From: Prevotellaceae bacterium
GTDB taxonomy: Bacteria; Bacteroidota; Bacteroidia; Bacteroidales; UBA932
Assembly: GCA_031278135.1 (NCBI GenBank)
Contig: JAITKY010000231.1
Coordinates: 1-6,711, forward strand
Direction: 5' to 3'
DNA length: 6,711 nt
Shown piece by piece: positions 1-6,467 of this stretch. Position numbers and translations under genes: made by a program. The first letter of the stretch is position 1. The number at the start of each line of letters is the position of its first letter. The notes under the pieces were generated by a model. It worked only from the letters and a program-made list of their open reading frames with translations, was not told the origin of the DNA and did not search any database.

Positions 1-93
1 GGAATTAAAATTTCCGACGAAGAATTTAAGAAAATAAGTCTTAAAAAATATAAATTTCACGGAGAATGGAACTATATTATTCGACCCAATTAA
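1..93 (+). CDS. C-terminal end of a probable ISAzo13-type transposase (5' partial)
   Basis: The first frame is open from the window edge to a TAA at 91-93 and gives 30 residues ending in FHGEWNYIIRPN. A terminal block of the form FHGEWNYTI-P is characteristic of ISAzo13-family (Rhodopirellula-type DDE) transposases, which move insertion sequences by cutting and joining DNA in the cytoplasm. Only this tail is present, so the catalytic DDE residues, the start and the element's left end lie outside the window. The family call rests on recalled similarity of about a dozen residues. The ORF converges on the kelch gene at 333-1373, and the two are separated by a repeat-rich spacer with a terminator. 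The element's right inverted repeat may lie just downstream of the stop, but it cannot be recognised without the left end. Whether the full gene is intact is unknown. Confidence 0.55.
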   Translation, partial: GIKISDEEFKKISLKKYKFHGEWNYIIRPN

Positions 94-126
94 GAAGGTA
101 ATTTTTTGACATCGCCTTATAGCGCG

Positions 127-170
127 CTCGAAGGAATCTCGAAGGAGACTCGAAGGAGACTCGAAGGATC
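127..170. repeat. 11-bp tandem repeat, four copies
   Basis: Four consecutive 11-bp units start at 127, 138, 149 and 160. All begin CTCGAAGGA. Units two and three are identical (CTCGAAGGAGA), while the first ends in AT and the fourth in TC. The array lies in noncoding DNA between the transposase-like tail and the hairpin at 192-227. It has the look of a slippage-generated minisatellite. No function can be read from the sequence. Confidence 0.9.
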
Positions 171-191
171 CTCACAAACTAAAAGTTTAAT

Positions 192-227
192 TGAACGATG
201 AGTGCTGGCGTCAGCACTCATCGTTCA
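192..227. repeat. Perfect 16-bp inverted repeat with 4-nt loop
   Basis: The left arm TGAACGATGAGTGCTG (192-207) is the exact reverse complement of 212-227, with loop GCGT at 208-211. The outer half of each arm contains one copy of the 7-bp unit (GAACGAT on the left, ATCGTTC on the right) that is then reiterated rightwards from 220. There is no T run directly after the stem on the plus strand, so it is not a standard intrinsic terminator by itself. It could form a cruciform or an RNA hairpin in any read-through transcript. Confidence 0.9.
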
Positions 228-268
228 TCGTTCATCGTTCATCGTTCATCGTTCATCGTTCATCGTTC
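220..268. repeat. 7-bp tandem repeat (ATCGTTC), seven perfect copies
   Basis: Seven exact copies of ATCGTTC run without interruption over 49 bp. The first copy is also part of the right arm of the hairpin at 192-227, and the array ends against the run of nine A (269-277) that leads into the terminator. Because seven is not a multiple of three, the array reads differently in each frame, and on the minus strand it places TGA stops in all three frames. It lies outside any gene. Copy number is probably variable through replication slippage. Confidence 0.95.
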
Positions 269-312
269 AAAAAAAAACAACGTCCATTTGGGATAAAGGA
301 CGTTGTTTTTTT
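269..312. terminator. Bidirectional intrinsic terminator
   Basis: Bases 271-285 (AAAAAAACAACGTCC) pair perfectly with 298-312 around a 12-nt loop. Read on the minus strand, the stem core GGACGTTG is followed by nine T, which gives a standard terminator for the kelch lipoprotein gene that ends 20 bp away at 333. Read on the plus strand, the stem ends in seven T, so it should also stop transcription coming out of the transposase-like ORF. This fits its position between two convergent genes. Confidence 0.88.
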
Positions 313-332
313 ATAAAAACTTTAATATTAAT

Positions 333-1373
333 TTAATCATCATATTCATTATTTGTATCGCTTGGATGAAATTCGAAGAAATCATCGAAACGGGTACTGC
401 TTCCGCTACGTCCTGTCATCACAAATCCTCTGTTTTTTAACGAAAAAGAGACAGCATATGATCGTGTGGAACTCGAAAATGGAGTTCTTTCAGTCCAGAT
501 ATTTGTAGTAGGGTCGTATTCATAAGTCGAAGACAGAGTCATGGTTTTCTGTCCCAGCGTTATGTACCCTTTTCCGTTTATCACGAACGTACTTGCGTAT
601 GCTCTTGGAATGTTGTCATATTTATCATCGTTTTCGGTGAGATCGGTGTTTCTCAAGTCGAGGATTTTATCCCATTTGTCGCTACGAGGGTCATATCTCT
701 GCATATCAGTTGGATTACCATCATTTGCAGTGCCTCCCAACAGATACATGTAGTTTCCTATAACAAAAACATTTGCGCCATAGCGTTTCGAACCTTCATA
801 ACTGCTTATCGCCGTCCATGTTCCCGTGCCGGGCTCAGTTCCGGGCGTAAACGAGTAAAAATCTTTAAGAGGACTTCCTCCGTCGTAACCTGTTCCTACA
901 ATTCCCTTATCACCAACGGTTTCGCCTACAGCATAGTAACGTGCATCTCCGGGAAATTCACTGGTAACACTGTCCCATTTATTTGTTCGTGGGTCATATA
1001 CCCAAAAATCTTTGAATACTCCAGTTGTGGAATTTCCATTGAAACCTAATCCGACGTATGCTTTTCCTCCAACGGAAAATGCAGTCGCTGCATATCTGGC
1101 TTCTCCGGGAAAATCTGCTCTGCGTTTCCATGTTTTGTCGCCGGGATTATACCTCCACAAATCTTTCAACGCTGTAGCTTTGGCATTGTATCCCAAGCAA
1201 ATATAAGCGGTGTCCCCGATAACAAATCCTGTGGCGTCGCCTCTGGATGCTCCATCAAACGAACCTAATGTCGTCCAGTTTCCGATTAACTCTTCTTCTT
1301 CGTCGCTACAACCGGTTAATACTGTAAAAGCCATCAATAAAAGGCAAAAAATTCTGATTCTTTTTATATTCAT
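333..1373 (-). CDS. Kelch-repeat surface lipoprotein (six-bladed propeller)
   Basis: This 346-residue protein starts with a lipoprotein signal peptide: basic NIKRIRI, a hydrophobic core, then lipobox LTGC with the lipidated Cys at residue 22. The Cys is followed by SDEEEE, which matches the acidic lipoprotein export signal that sends Bacteroidota lipoproteins to the outer face of the outer membrane. The rest is six kelch repeats at about 48-residue spacing. Each has a hydrophobic strand ending in a G-rich turn (for example YVGLGF, YLLGGT) and then a Y/F-x-P...W segment (WRYNPGDKTW, WVYDPRTNKW, YEYDPTTNIW). Kelch propellers bind proteins or glycans, or serve as scaffolds; no galactose oxidase catalytic domain is attached. 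The ligand is unknown. No susCD or glycan-use gene is visible nearby. The gene has its own weak promoter candidate and a strong terminator, so it is probably monocistronic. The ATG at 1373 is chosen because it gives a complete signal peptide. Confidence 0.9.
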   Translation of the reverse strand: MNIKRIRIFCLLLMAFTVLTGCSDEEEELIGNWTTLGSFDGASRGDATGFVIGDTAYICLGYNAKATALKDLWRYNPGDKTWKRRADFPGEARYAATAFSVGGKAYVGLGFNGNSTTGVFKDFWVYDPRTNKWDSVTSEFPGDARYYAVGETVGDKGIVGTGYDGGSPLKDFYSFTPGTEPGTGTWTAISSYEGSKRYGANVFVIGNYMYLLGGTANDGNPTDMQRYDPRSDKWDKILDLRNTDLTENDDKYDNIPRAYASTFVINGKGYITLGQKTMTLSSTYEYDPTTNIWTERTPFSSSTRSYAVSFSLKNRGFVMTGRSGSSTRFDDFFEFHPSDTNNEYDD

Positions 1374-1405
1374 ATTTTCTAAATTTTAACATTCAAAATA
1401 AAGTG

Positions 1406-1413
1406 CAAAAGTA
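1406..1413 (-). promoter_or_regulatory. Candidate -7 promoter box for the kelch lipoprotein gene
   Basis: On the minus strand this reads TACTTTTG, matching the Bacteroidota -7 consensus TAnnTTTG, 32 bp upstream of the ATG at 1373. No TTG is seen at the expected distance further upstream, although that stretch is very AT-rich. The site is therefore weaker than the two promoters near 6324-6427. The rest of the 153-bp gap (1374-1526) shows no convincing GC-rich terminator hairpin for the upstream operon, so some read-through from aroA into the kelch gene is possible. Confidence 0.42.
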
Positions 1414-1526
1414 TTAATTTTTTAGTAATCTGCGATAATTTATTTTTTTTATTTTTCTACGATAAGACGTGATACAGTCATAAAGGATTAATTTATGATA
1501 ATAATTATTTTTCAATCATCTTATTT

Positions 1527-2804
1527 TTAACATCTTATTAATTCAATATCATTCCAGAATCCGGGGTAAGATTTATTTACGCAACCGGCATTTTCGATGA
1601 TAATTTTTGAGCCGGAATCAAGTAATCCGACTGCTCCGATCGCCGTTGACATCGCTATTCGATGGTCATTATGCGAATTTATCGTCACATTTTTTAGCCC
1701 GATTTTCGTTTTGTTGCCTTCTATAATCATAAAATCGTCGCGCAACTCGATTTTCACGCCGATTTTTCCGAACTCGGACTGAAGAGTTTCGGCTCTGTTG
1801 CTCTCTTTCGATAATAACCGTTCGACGCCTTTTATCCACGAAACACCTTTACAGTTAGCCGCTAAAGCCACTAATGCGGGAAATAAATCTGGCGAGTTGG
1901 AAGCGTCGAAAACGAAAGAATTCAGTTCATTTCTCGAAACTTTTACCGACGACGGCTTTATTTCGACGTCGGCGCCTGTAGATTCCAGTATTTCTGTAAT
2001 AAACTTGTCCGCCTGATTCGATTGAAAATCAAGATTTGTCACTTCGACCGTTCCGGCAATAGCGCCTGCAACAAGCAAACACGAAGCTCCGCTCCAGTCG
2101 CCTTCGATGTGGAAGTTGCCACAGCGATAATGCTGATTGCCTTTGATATTGAAAACCCTGTAATTGTCGTTTTCTATCTCGACGCCAAATTTCGACGCAA
2201 CGTTTATGGTGAGATCGATATACGGTTTACTTGTCAAATTCAACACTTTAACGACAGAATCGCCATCGAGCAACGGCAAAGTCATCAAAATTCCCGAAAG
2301 AAACTGCGAACTTCCACTACCGTCGATAACTGTTTCGCGAGCAGACAGTTGTCCCTGCAAGTTGACAGGCAAAAATCCGTTGTTGTCCGAATATTTGATG
2401 CCCATCTGTTCGAAAGGTTGTTTCATCAGTTCTGCAAAGGGACGTTTTAGCAAACTTCCTCGACCGCTTAAAGTTACGTTGTCGGAATACAGCAACGACA
2501 GGGGTGCGAACAGACGTGACGAAAATCCTGATTCTCCGCAATTCAGGTCGATTTTTCGGGTTTTGAGCGCTGGAGGATTTCCTTTTATCGTCAAACTGTC
2601 GCTTTGTTCATTAAAATTCACATCCGCTCCGAGCATTTTGATGATTTCCATGGCAGCCAGCGAATCGTCCGATTCGGTGTAACCGCTTACGACTGTTTCG
2701 TCGCCGTTCAATAACGATGCTGCGAACACTCTTTGTGCCACGCTTTTAGAGCATGGCGCCGGTATTTTTCCGTTTATTTCCGATGGTTGTATTGTTACAT
2801 TCAT
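1527..2804 (-). CDS. aroA: 3-phosphoshikimate 1-carboxyvinyltransferase (EPSP synthase), divergent subclass
   Basis: This cytoplasmic shikimate-pathway enzyme joins shikimate-3-phosphate and phosphoenolpyruvate to make EPSP, the step before chorismate. The length of 425 residues is normal for the family. Visible active-site features, with likely E. coli equivalents, are K20-S21 and R25 (K22, S23, R27), R121 in GRGSLLKRP (R124), SSQ at 165-167 (S169-Q171), Y195 in SKPYIDLT (Y200), D306 in NSPDLFPA (catalytic D313), KE at 333-334 and R337 (K340, E341, R344), NDHR at 379-382 (D384-R386) and K411 in NKSYPGF (K411). Departures are CGESGFSSRLF at 89-99 where many enzymes have GNAGTAMRP, and KESNR where KETDR is usual. 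They suggest a distinct subclass. It is the last gene of the operon, and its ATG overlaps the stop of the metallophosphoesterase gene by ATGA (2801-2804). The catalytic residues are intact, so it is probably active. Confidence 0.93.
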   Translation of the reverse strand: MNVTIQPSEINGKIPAPCSKSVAQRVFAASLLNGDETVVSGYTESDDSLAAMEIIKMLGADVNFNEQSDSLTIKGNPPALKTRKIDLNCGESGFSSRLFAPLSLLYSDNVTLSGRGSLLKRPFAELMKQPFEQMGIKYSDNNGFLPVNLQGQLSARETVIDGSGSSQFLSGILMTLPLLDGDSVVKVLNLTSKPYIDLTINVASKFGVEIENDNYRVFNIKGNQHYRCGNFHIEGDWSGASCLLVAGAIAGTVEVTNLDFQSNQADKFITEILESTGADVEIKPSSVKVSRNELNSFVFDASNSPDLFPALVALAANCKGVSWIKGVERLLSKESNRAETLQSEFGKIGVKIELRDDFMIIEGNKTKIGLKNVTINSHNDHRIAMSTAIGAVGLLDSGSKIIIENAGCVNKSYPGFWNDIELIRC

Positions 2805-3928
2805 TTTTGTATATCGGTATAATTATCAAGTACAACGATTTCGGATTGTGTGTCTATTCTCAGATGAGCTCCCCAAAGTCCTAATCCCGATGTGATATAA
2901 TATTGAGTATTTCCTTTTCGCAAATACCCGTATGATTTTTCGTATAACTTTCGTGTAATGAGATTTATTGGGAACACTTGCCCGTCGTGGGTATGTCCCG
3001 AAAATTGGAAATCGACGCCTGCATCCTGCGCTTCCTCCAGATGTTGAGGTTGATGGTCGAGCAAGATAATCAGTTTATTATGGTCGATTCCACGCATGAT
3101 TTCTTTCAATGGTTTTCTTTTTCTGTTAGTACGGTCGTCACGTCCGATGATATAAATATCTTCGGTTGGTTGAGCAATGCTATCTCTAAGCAGTACAAAC
3201 GTTTCGGAAAGATAACGGAGCGCTTTTTCCCTGTTTCCGTAATATTCGTGATTTCCCGGAACAGCGTAAATTCCTTTTGGCGCTTTGATTTCCCTAAGTT
3301 TAGCCAGCATATTTTTCGATTCGACAGGTCGAACGCTGCGGTCGAAAATATCTCCGCACAAAAGAACGATGTCGGGGTTCTGACTGTTGATAAACTCCAC
3401 AAAATCATTCAATTTGTTGCTTCCTGTCGTGTAACCCAGATGTAAATCGGATGCAACAACGATTTTCGGGACACTGTTTATCTGTTTATCTGTCTTGAAA
3501 TCAGGCTTTACGACCGACGGATTGTTGAACCGTATTATGCCTGCGACAAGTATAAGTGCAACGATTCCCACAACGGAAAAAAACACGTATAAGCTTGTCG
3601 TTTGTGGATTTGCAACAAAAAATCCGGGTAAAAACGGGAAAAATCTGTTAATGAGGCGTACAATATCTATAATCAGAACAATCGGAACAAAATAAAGAAG
3701 CGAACACAGCCACGTCCCTCCAACATGCTGCATAACAGACACAACGCCAATCGGGAACTTGTTTTCGAAAAACATTCCTGCAAAAAAAATCAACGCCAAA
3801 AAACAAACCACCGTCGAAAAAACAATCCTGGACGCACCATGCGGCAATACGTGTAATCCTCTAAACAATAGATAAATATTAGCGCCAAGATATACAGCAA
3901 GTATTGATAAAAAAAACATCCACTTCAT
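2801..3928 (-). CDS. Membrane-anchored calcineurin-like metallophosphoesterase (YkuE type)
   Basis: The 375-residue protein has four predicted membrane segments in its N-terminal third (about 3-22, 33-53, 72-92 and 113-133), followed by a calcineurin-like phosphoesterase domain from about 154. The two-metal site is complete: D161-x-H163 (SDLHLG), G192-D193 in GDIFDR, GNHE at 225-228, H292 in LLDHQP and GHTH at 311-314. This motif order is typical of the YkuE/YaeI-like group. Members differ in substrate, and LpxG of Chlamydia, a UDP-2,3-diacylglucosamine hydrolase in lipid A synthesis, belongs to the wider group, so an envelope lipid substrate is possible but unproven. By the positive-inside rule, the short RLINR loop after the third segment would be cytoplasmic. 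Its start lies 3 bp past the purF stop, and its own stop overlaps the aroA start, so it is translated as part of the four-gene operon. The substrate cannot be named from sequence. Confidence 0.88.
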   Translation of the reverse strand: MKWMFFLSILAVYLGANIYLLFRGLHVLPHGASRIVFSTVVCFLALIFFAGMFFENKFPIGVVSVMQHVGGTWLCSLLYFVPIVLIIDIVRLINRFFPFLPGFFVANPQTTSLYVFFSVVGIVALILVAGIIRFNNPSVVKPDFKTDKQINSVPKIVVASDLHLGYTTGSNKLNDFVEFINSQNPDIVLLCGDIFDRSVRPVESKNMLAKLREIKAPKGIYAVPGNHEYYGNREKALRYLSETFVLLRDSIAQPTEDIYIIGRDDRTNRKRKPLKEIMRGIDHNKLIILLDHQPQHLEEAQDAGVDFQFSGHTHDGQVFPINLITRKLYEKSYGYLRKGNTQYYITSGLGLWGAHLRIDTQSEIVVLDNYTDIQK

Positions 3929-3931
3929 ATT

Positions 3932-5809
3932 TTAATATGGTCTGACATTGCGATTTTCATAATAATTGATAAACGCTCTGTTAACGGTTTTATTGCCGCC
4001 CGGCGTGGGATAATTTCCGCTGAAATACCAGTCGCCGGTGTTACCCGGACAGGCATTATGCACTCCTTCAATCGTTTGGAAAATCAGTTCAACTTCTGCG
4101 TTCATATCTTCCGGACGAAGCATTTCCGCTATTTTCGCGGAAATCTGTTCGTCGGTGAACTGTGCGTAAATTTCTTTGACATGATTGACGATTTTCTCTT
4201 TCGGCAAATTTTGTTGTTCCAAACATTTACGGTACACATCGTTAATAATATGCCAGTTACCTGTTTCGTGCAACAATTCTATCGCTGCCCTGAACGCGCA
4301 AAATTCCGTCATACGCGTCATATCGATTCCATAACAGTCGGGGTATCTGATCTGTGGGGCGGAACTGACAACAACGATTTTTTGGGGATTTAACCTGTCG
4401 AGCATCTTTAATATACTCGTTTTCAGTGTTGTTCCCCGTACGATAGAATCGTCGATTATCACCAGATTGTCGCCCGGTCTGACAACGCCGTAAGTTACGT
4501 CGTACACATGTTCGACCATGTCGTTTCTCGAACTGTCTTCAGTGATAAACGTTCTCAGTTTCACATCTTTAACCGCGATTTTCTCGATACGTGGTTTGTA
4601 TCTGATTATGTCCCACAACTCCTTGCCGGACAGTGGAACAGGAGCATTCAGTATCTTTTCGTGTTTTTCTTTGACAAGGTATTCGTCGATTCCTTTCAAC
4701 ATACCGTAAAAAGCCGTTTCCGCCGTGTTGGGGATGTACGAAAGTACAGTGTTTTCCAAATCGCAGTCAATGGCTGTCAGGATGCGAGGTATCAATTGAT
4801 ATCCAAGTGTTTTACGTTCTTCGTAAATGGATTTGTCTGTTCCTCGCGAGAAATAAATCCGTTCGAAAGAACATGAAGTTCGTTTCGTCGGCTGATGTAT
4901 CATTTCTTCGGAATAAGCGCCGTCTTTTTTGATAATCAGCGCATTTCCCGGCGCAATTTCTTTAACGTCTTCGACATTCAACTTGAATGCCGTCTGTATT
5001 ACCGGACGTTCCGATGCCGCAACAACAACTTCATCATCAGCATAATAAAATGCCGGACGGATTCCGTTTGGGTCACGCAGAATAAAAGCGTCGCCGTTTC
5101 CAATCATTCCTTCGATTGTGTATCCTCCGTCGAAATGTTTTGTCGCTTTTTGGAGGATGCTCACAACATCCAGATTATCTTCGATTAAGCGTGCTATTTC
5201 CTTTCCGTCGGTTATTCCCTGTTCGATGTATTGTTGATGCATCTTATCGTATTCGGTATCAAGGAAAAAGCCGATTTTTTCGAGGACAGTAACAGTGTCG
5301 GACAAATCTCTTGGATGCTGTCCTTCGTTAACTAAACGGTTAAATATTTCGTCTACATTAGTGAGGTTGAAATTCCCTGCAAGTACCAGATTACGAGCCT
5401 TCCAGTTGTTGAAACGCATGACCGGGTGTACATTTTCTATCGTTGTCTTTCCGTGTGTGGCATATCGCAGATGTCCCAGAAGCAATTCGCCTGCGTATCT
5501 GATATTTTCGCCTGCATTATCGGGATTTTCGGATTTCTGTATCTTGGAATTGATTTCGTCGAACACATCGCGTATCGGGCTTTTCGAATCGGAACGAGCA
5601 CGATCGATATACGGACGTCCGTATGCAGGATTCAACTTCAACGTAGCAACGCCAGCTCCGTCCTGACCTCTGTTATGTTGCTTTTCCATAAGGAGATACA
5701 GCCGTTGAAGCCCGTACATCCATGTACCATACGTTTTTCTATAATAACTAAGTGGTTTCAGCAACCTGATAAATGCTATTCCACATTCGTGTTTTATATT
5801 ATCGCTCAT
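3932..5809 (-). CDS. purF: Amidophosphoribosyltransferase, long Bacteroidota form
   Basis: PurF makes 5-phosphoribosylamine from PRPP and glutamine, the first committed step of purine synthesis, in the cytoplasm. The N-terminal class II glutaminase domain has Cys9 as the likely nucleophile (KHECGIAF), exposed after removal of an eight-residue leader. It also has NRGQDGAG at 46-53, GHLRYATHG at 112-120 and GNFNLTN at 145-151. The phosphoribosyltransferase domain follows, with CSFERIYFSRG at 313-323, RTFI at 419-422, the PRPP loop VIIDDSIVRGTT at 450-461 and RYPDCYGIDM at 488-497. At 625 residues it is well over the usual 470-505. The extra length is an insert near 372-412 and a C-terminal extension from about 520 that ends in a G/N-rich tail. 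I recall similar long forms in Bacteroidota, often beside a standard PurF, so this could be a paralogue with a shifted role. The start overlaps the SPOR gene stop by ATGA (5806-5809). Confidence 0.87.
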   Translation of the reverse strand: MSDNIKHECGIAFIRLLKPLSYYRKTYGTWMYGLQRLYLLMEKQHNRGQDGAGVATLKLNPAYGRPYIDRARSDSKSPIRDVFDEINSKIQKSENPDNAGENIRYAGELLLGHLRYATHGKTTIENVHPVMRFNNWKARNLVLAGNFNLTNVDEIFNRLVNEGQHPRDLSDTVTVLEKIGFFLDTEYDKMHQQYIEQGITDGKEIARLIEDNLDVVSILQKATKHFDGGYTIEGMIGNGDAFILRDPNGIRPAFYYADDEVVVAASERPVIQTAFKLNVEDVKEIAPGNALIIKKDGAYSEEMIHQPTKRTSCSFERIYFSRGTDKSIYEERKTLGYQLIPRILTAIDCDLENTVLSYIPNTAETAFYGMLKGIDEYLVKEKHEKILNAPVPLSGKELWDIIRYKPRIEKIAVKDVKLRTFITEDSSRNDMVEHVYDVTYGVVRPGDNLVIIDDSIVRGTTLKTSILKMLDRLNPQKIVVVSSAPQIRYPDCYGIDMTRMTEFCAFRAAIELLHETGNWHIINDVYRKCLEQQNLPKEKIVNHVKEIYAQFTDEQISAKIAEMLRPEDMNAEVELIFQTIEGVHNACPGNTGDWYFSGNYPTPGGNKTVNRAFINYYENRNVRPY

Positions 5810-6300
5810 AATGGAGGGAAATTAATTGATACTAATACCGTTGAAGCTTCCGGAATAGAGGATATCAGTATCCTTTTCATCTTTTCGGCTTCGTCCGTTG
5901 TCCTGTAATCGCCGACATCGACGTAGAAAGCCGGTGAGTCATGTGTCACATACACAGGTAGTCCGGGATATTTTTTTTCGATGTCGTTCTTTTGGGCTTC
6001 GGCTCTCCGGGAAGCGCCCTGATCTCTGTCCCTGAATACCCGTATTCGCCAACCTTTCAATGGTTCGCTCTTTTGTGTTTTCATTTCATTGATAATCGAC
6101 TTAACGTTGTCGCCCCCCAAAATCACTTTTCCCTTAGCCGTTTGCGACAATTTGTCGAAAATGTCGTACGCCATTATGGTATCCAATGGATTAAATACCG
6201 TAGAATCTTGAATATAAGGAGTGTTTTGCGCATTTCCCGTAACAGTAAACACAATTCCAATCAATAAAATTATCGTTGATAGATGCTTTTCTTTATTCAT
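5806..6300 (-). CDS. Secreted SPOR-domain protein
   Basis: The 164-residue protein begins with a Sec signal peptide (MNKEK, then a hydrophobic stretch at about 8-21) with probable cleavage after GNA at 22-24. There is no lipobox, so it should be free in the periplasm. Residues 83-161 form a SPOR domain: GWRIRVF opens the first strand, AEAQKNDIEKKYPGLPVYV covers the helix and second strand, and FYVDVGDYRTTDEAEKM is the hallmark second half. SPOR domains bind denuded glycan strands of peptidoglycan, often at division septa. The linker at 25-82 has no motif I recognise. It is the first gene of the operon, with a near-consensus promoter about 25 bp upstream, and it overlaps purF by 4 bp. Its link to purine synthesis is not obvious. 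The ATG at 6300 is preferred because it gives a complete signal peptide right after the promoter. Confidence 0.85.
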   Translation of the reverse strand: MNKEKHLSTIILLIGIVFTVTGNAQNTPYIQDSTVFNPLDTIMAYDIFDKLSQTAKGKVILGGDNVKSIINEMKTQKSEPLKGWRIRVFRDRDQGASRRAEAQKNDIEKKYPGLPVYVTHDSPAFYVDVGDYRTTDEAEKMKRILISSIPEASTVLVSINFPPL

Positions 6301-6323
6301 AATAATACATAATAATTGCGGCG

Positions 6324-6354
6324 CAAAATTAGATGTTTTTTTCGAAACTGCAAA
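6324..6354 (-). promoter_or_regulatory. Promoter of the SPOR-purF-phosphoesterase-aroA operon
   Basis: On the minus strand, TTTG (6354-6351), a 19-bp spacer and TAATTTTG (6331-6324) match the Bacteroidota primary sigma consensus (TTTG, 19-21 bp, TAnnTTTG). Transcription would begin near 6317, leaving a leader of under 20 nt before the ATG at 6300. No other promoter of this quality was noticed between the four genes. Confidence 0.72.
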
Positions 6355-6357
6355 ATC

Positions 6358-6383
6358 AAAAGAAGAAAGAAGAAGAAAGAAAG
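6358..6383. repeat. 26-nt homopurine tract with a 10-bp direct repeat
   Basis: All bases from 6358 to 6383 are A or G on the plus strand. The tract contains two exact adjacent copies of AGAAGAAAGA (6361-6370 and 6371-6380). It lies between the two divergent promoters, immediately upstream of the -33 box of the operon promoter. It may act as a bendable or slippage-prone spacer, but no function is shown. Confidence 0.7.
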
Positions 6384-6398
6384 CTCCGGAATTGAAAA

Positions 6399-6427
6399 TT
6401 GTGACTTATAAAAAATGATTACTTTTG
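6399..6427 (+). promoter_or_regulatory. Divergent promoter for the small plus-strand ORF
   Basis: TTG at 6399-6401, an 18-bp spacer and TACTTTTG at 6420-6427 fit the Bacteroidota promoter pattern, with the spacer one base shorter than the usual 19-21. The expected start of transcription is near 6434, giving an A-rich leader of about 34 nt before the ATG at 6468. It fires away from the operon promoter at 6324-6354. Confidence 0.58.
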
Positions 6428-6467
6428 TATTTTGAATTGAATATAAAGAATAAAAAAAACATGTATT

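Noticed and set aside
192..227. The perfect hairpin as an intrinsic terminator.
   Set aside because: No T run follows the stem on either strand; the real terminator is the hairpin at 269-312.
220..268. A CRISPR-like array, because of the regular repeats.
   Set aside because: Units are 7 bp and directly adjacent with no spacers, and no cas genes are present.
1494..1510. An AT-only palindrome (AATAATTATT) downstream of aroA as an operon terminator.
   Set aside because: The stem has no GC pairs and would be too weak; no other convincing terminator was found in the gap.
2022..2682. Two long plus-strand reading frames (2022-2450 and 2164-2682) opposite aroA.
   Set aside because: The opposite strand encodes an EPSP synthase with all key motifs, and these frames show no recognisable domain or promoter; they are codon shadows.
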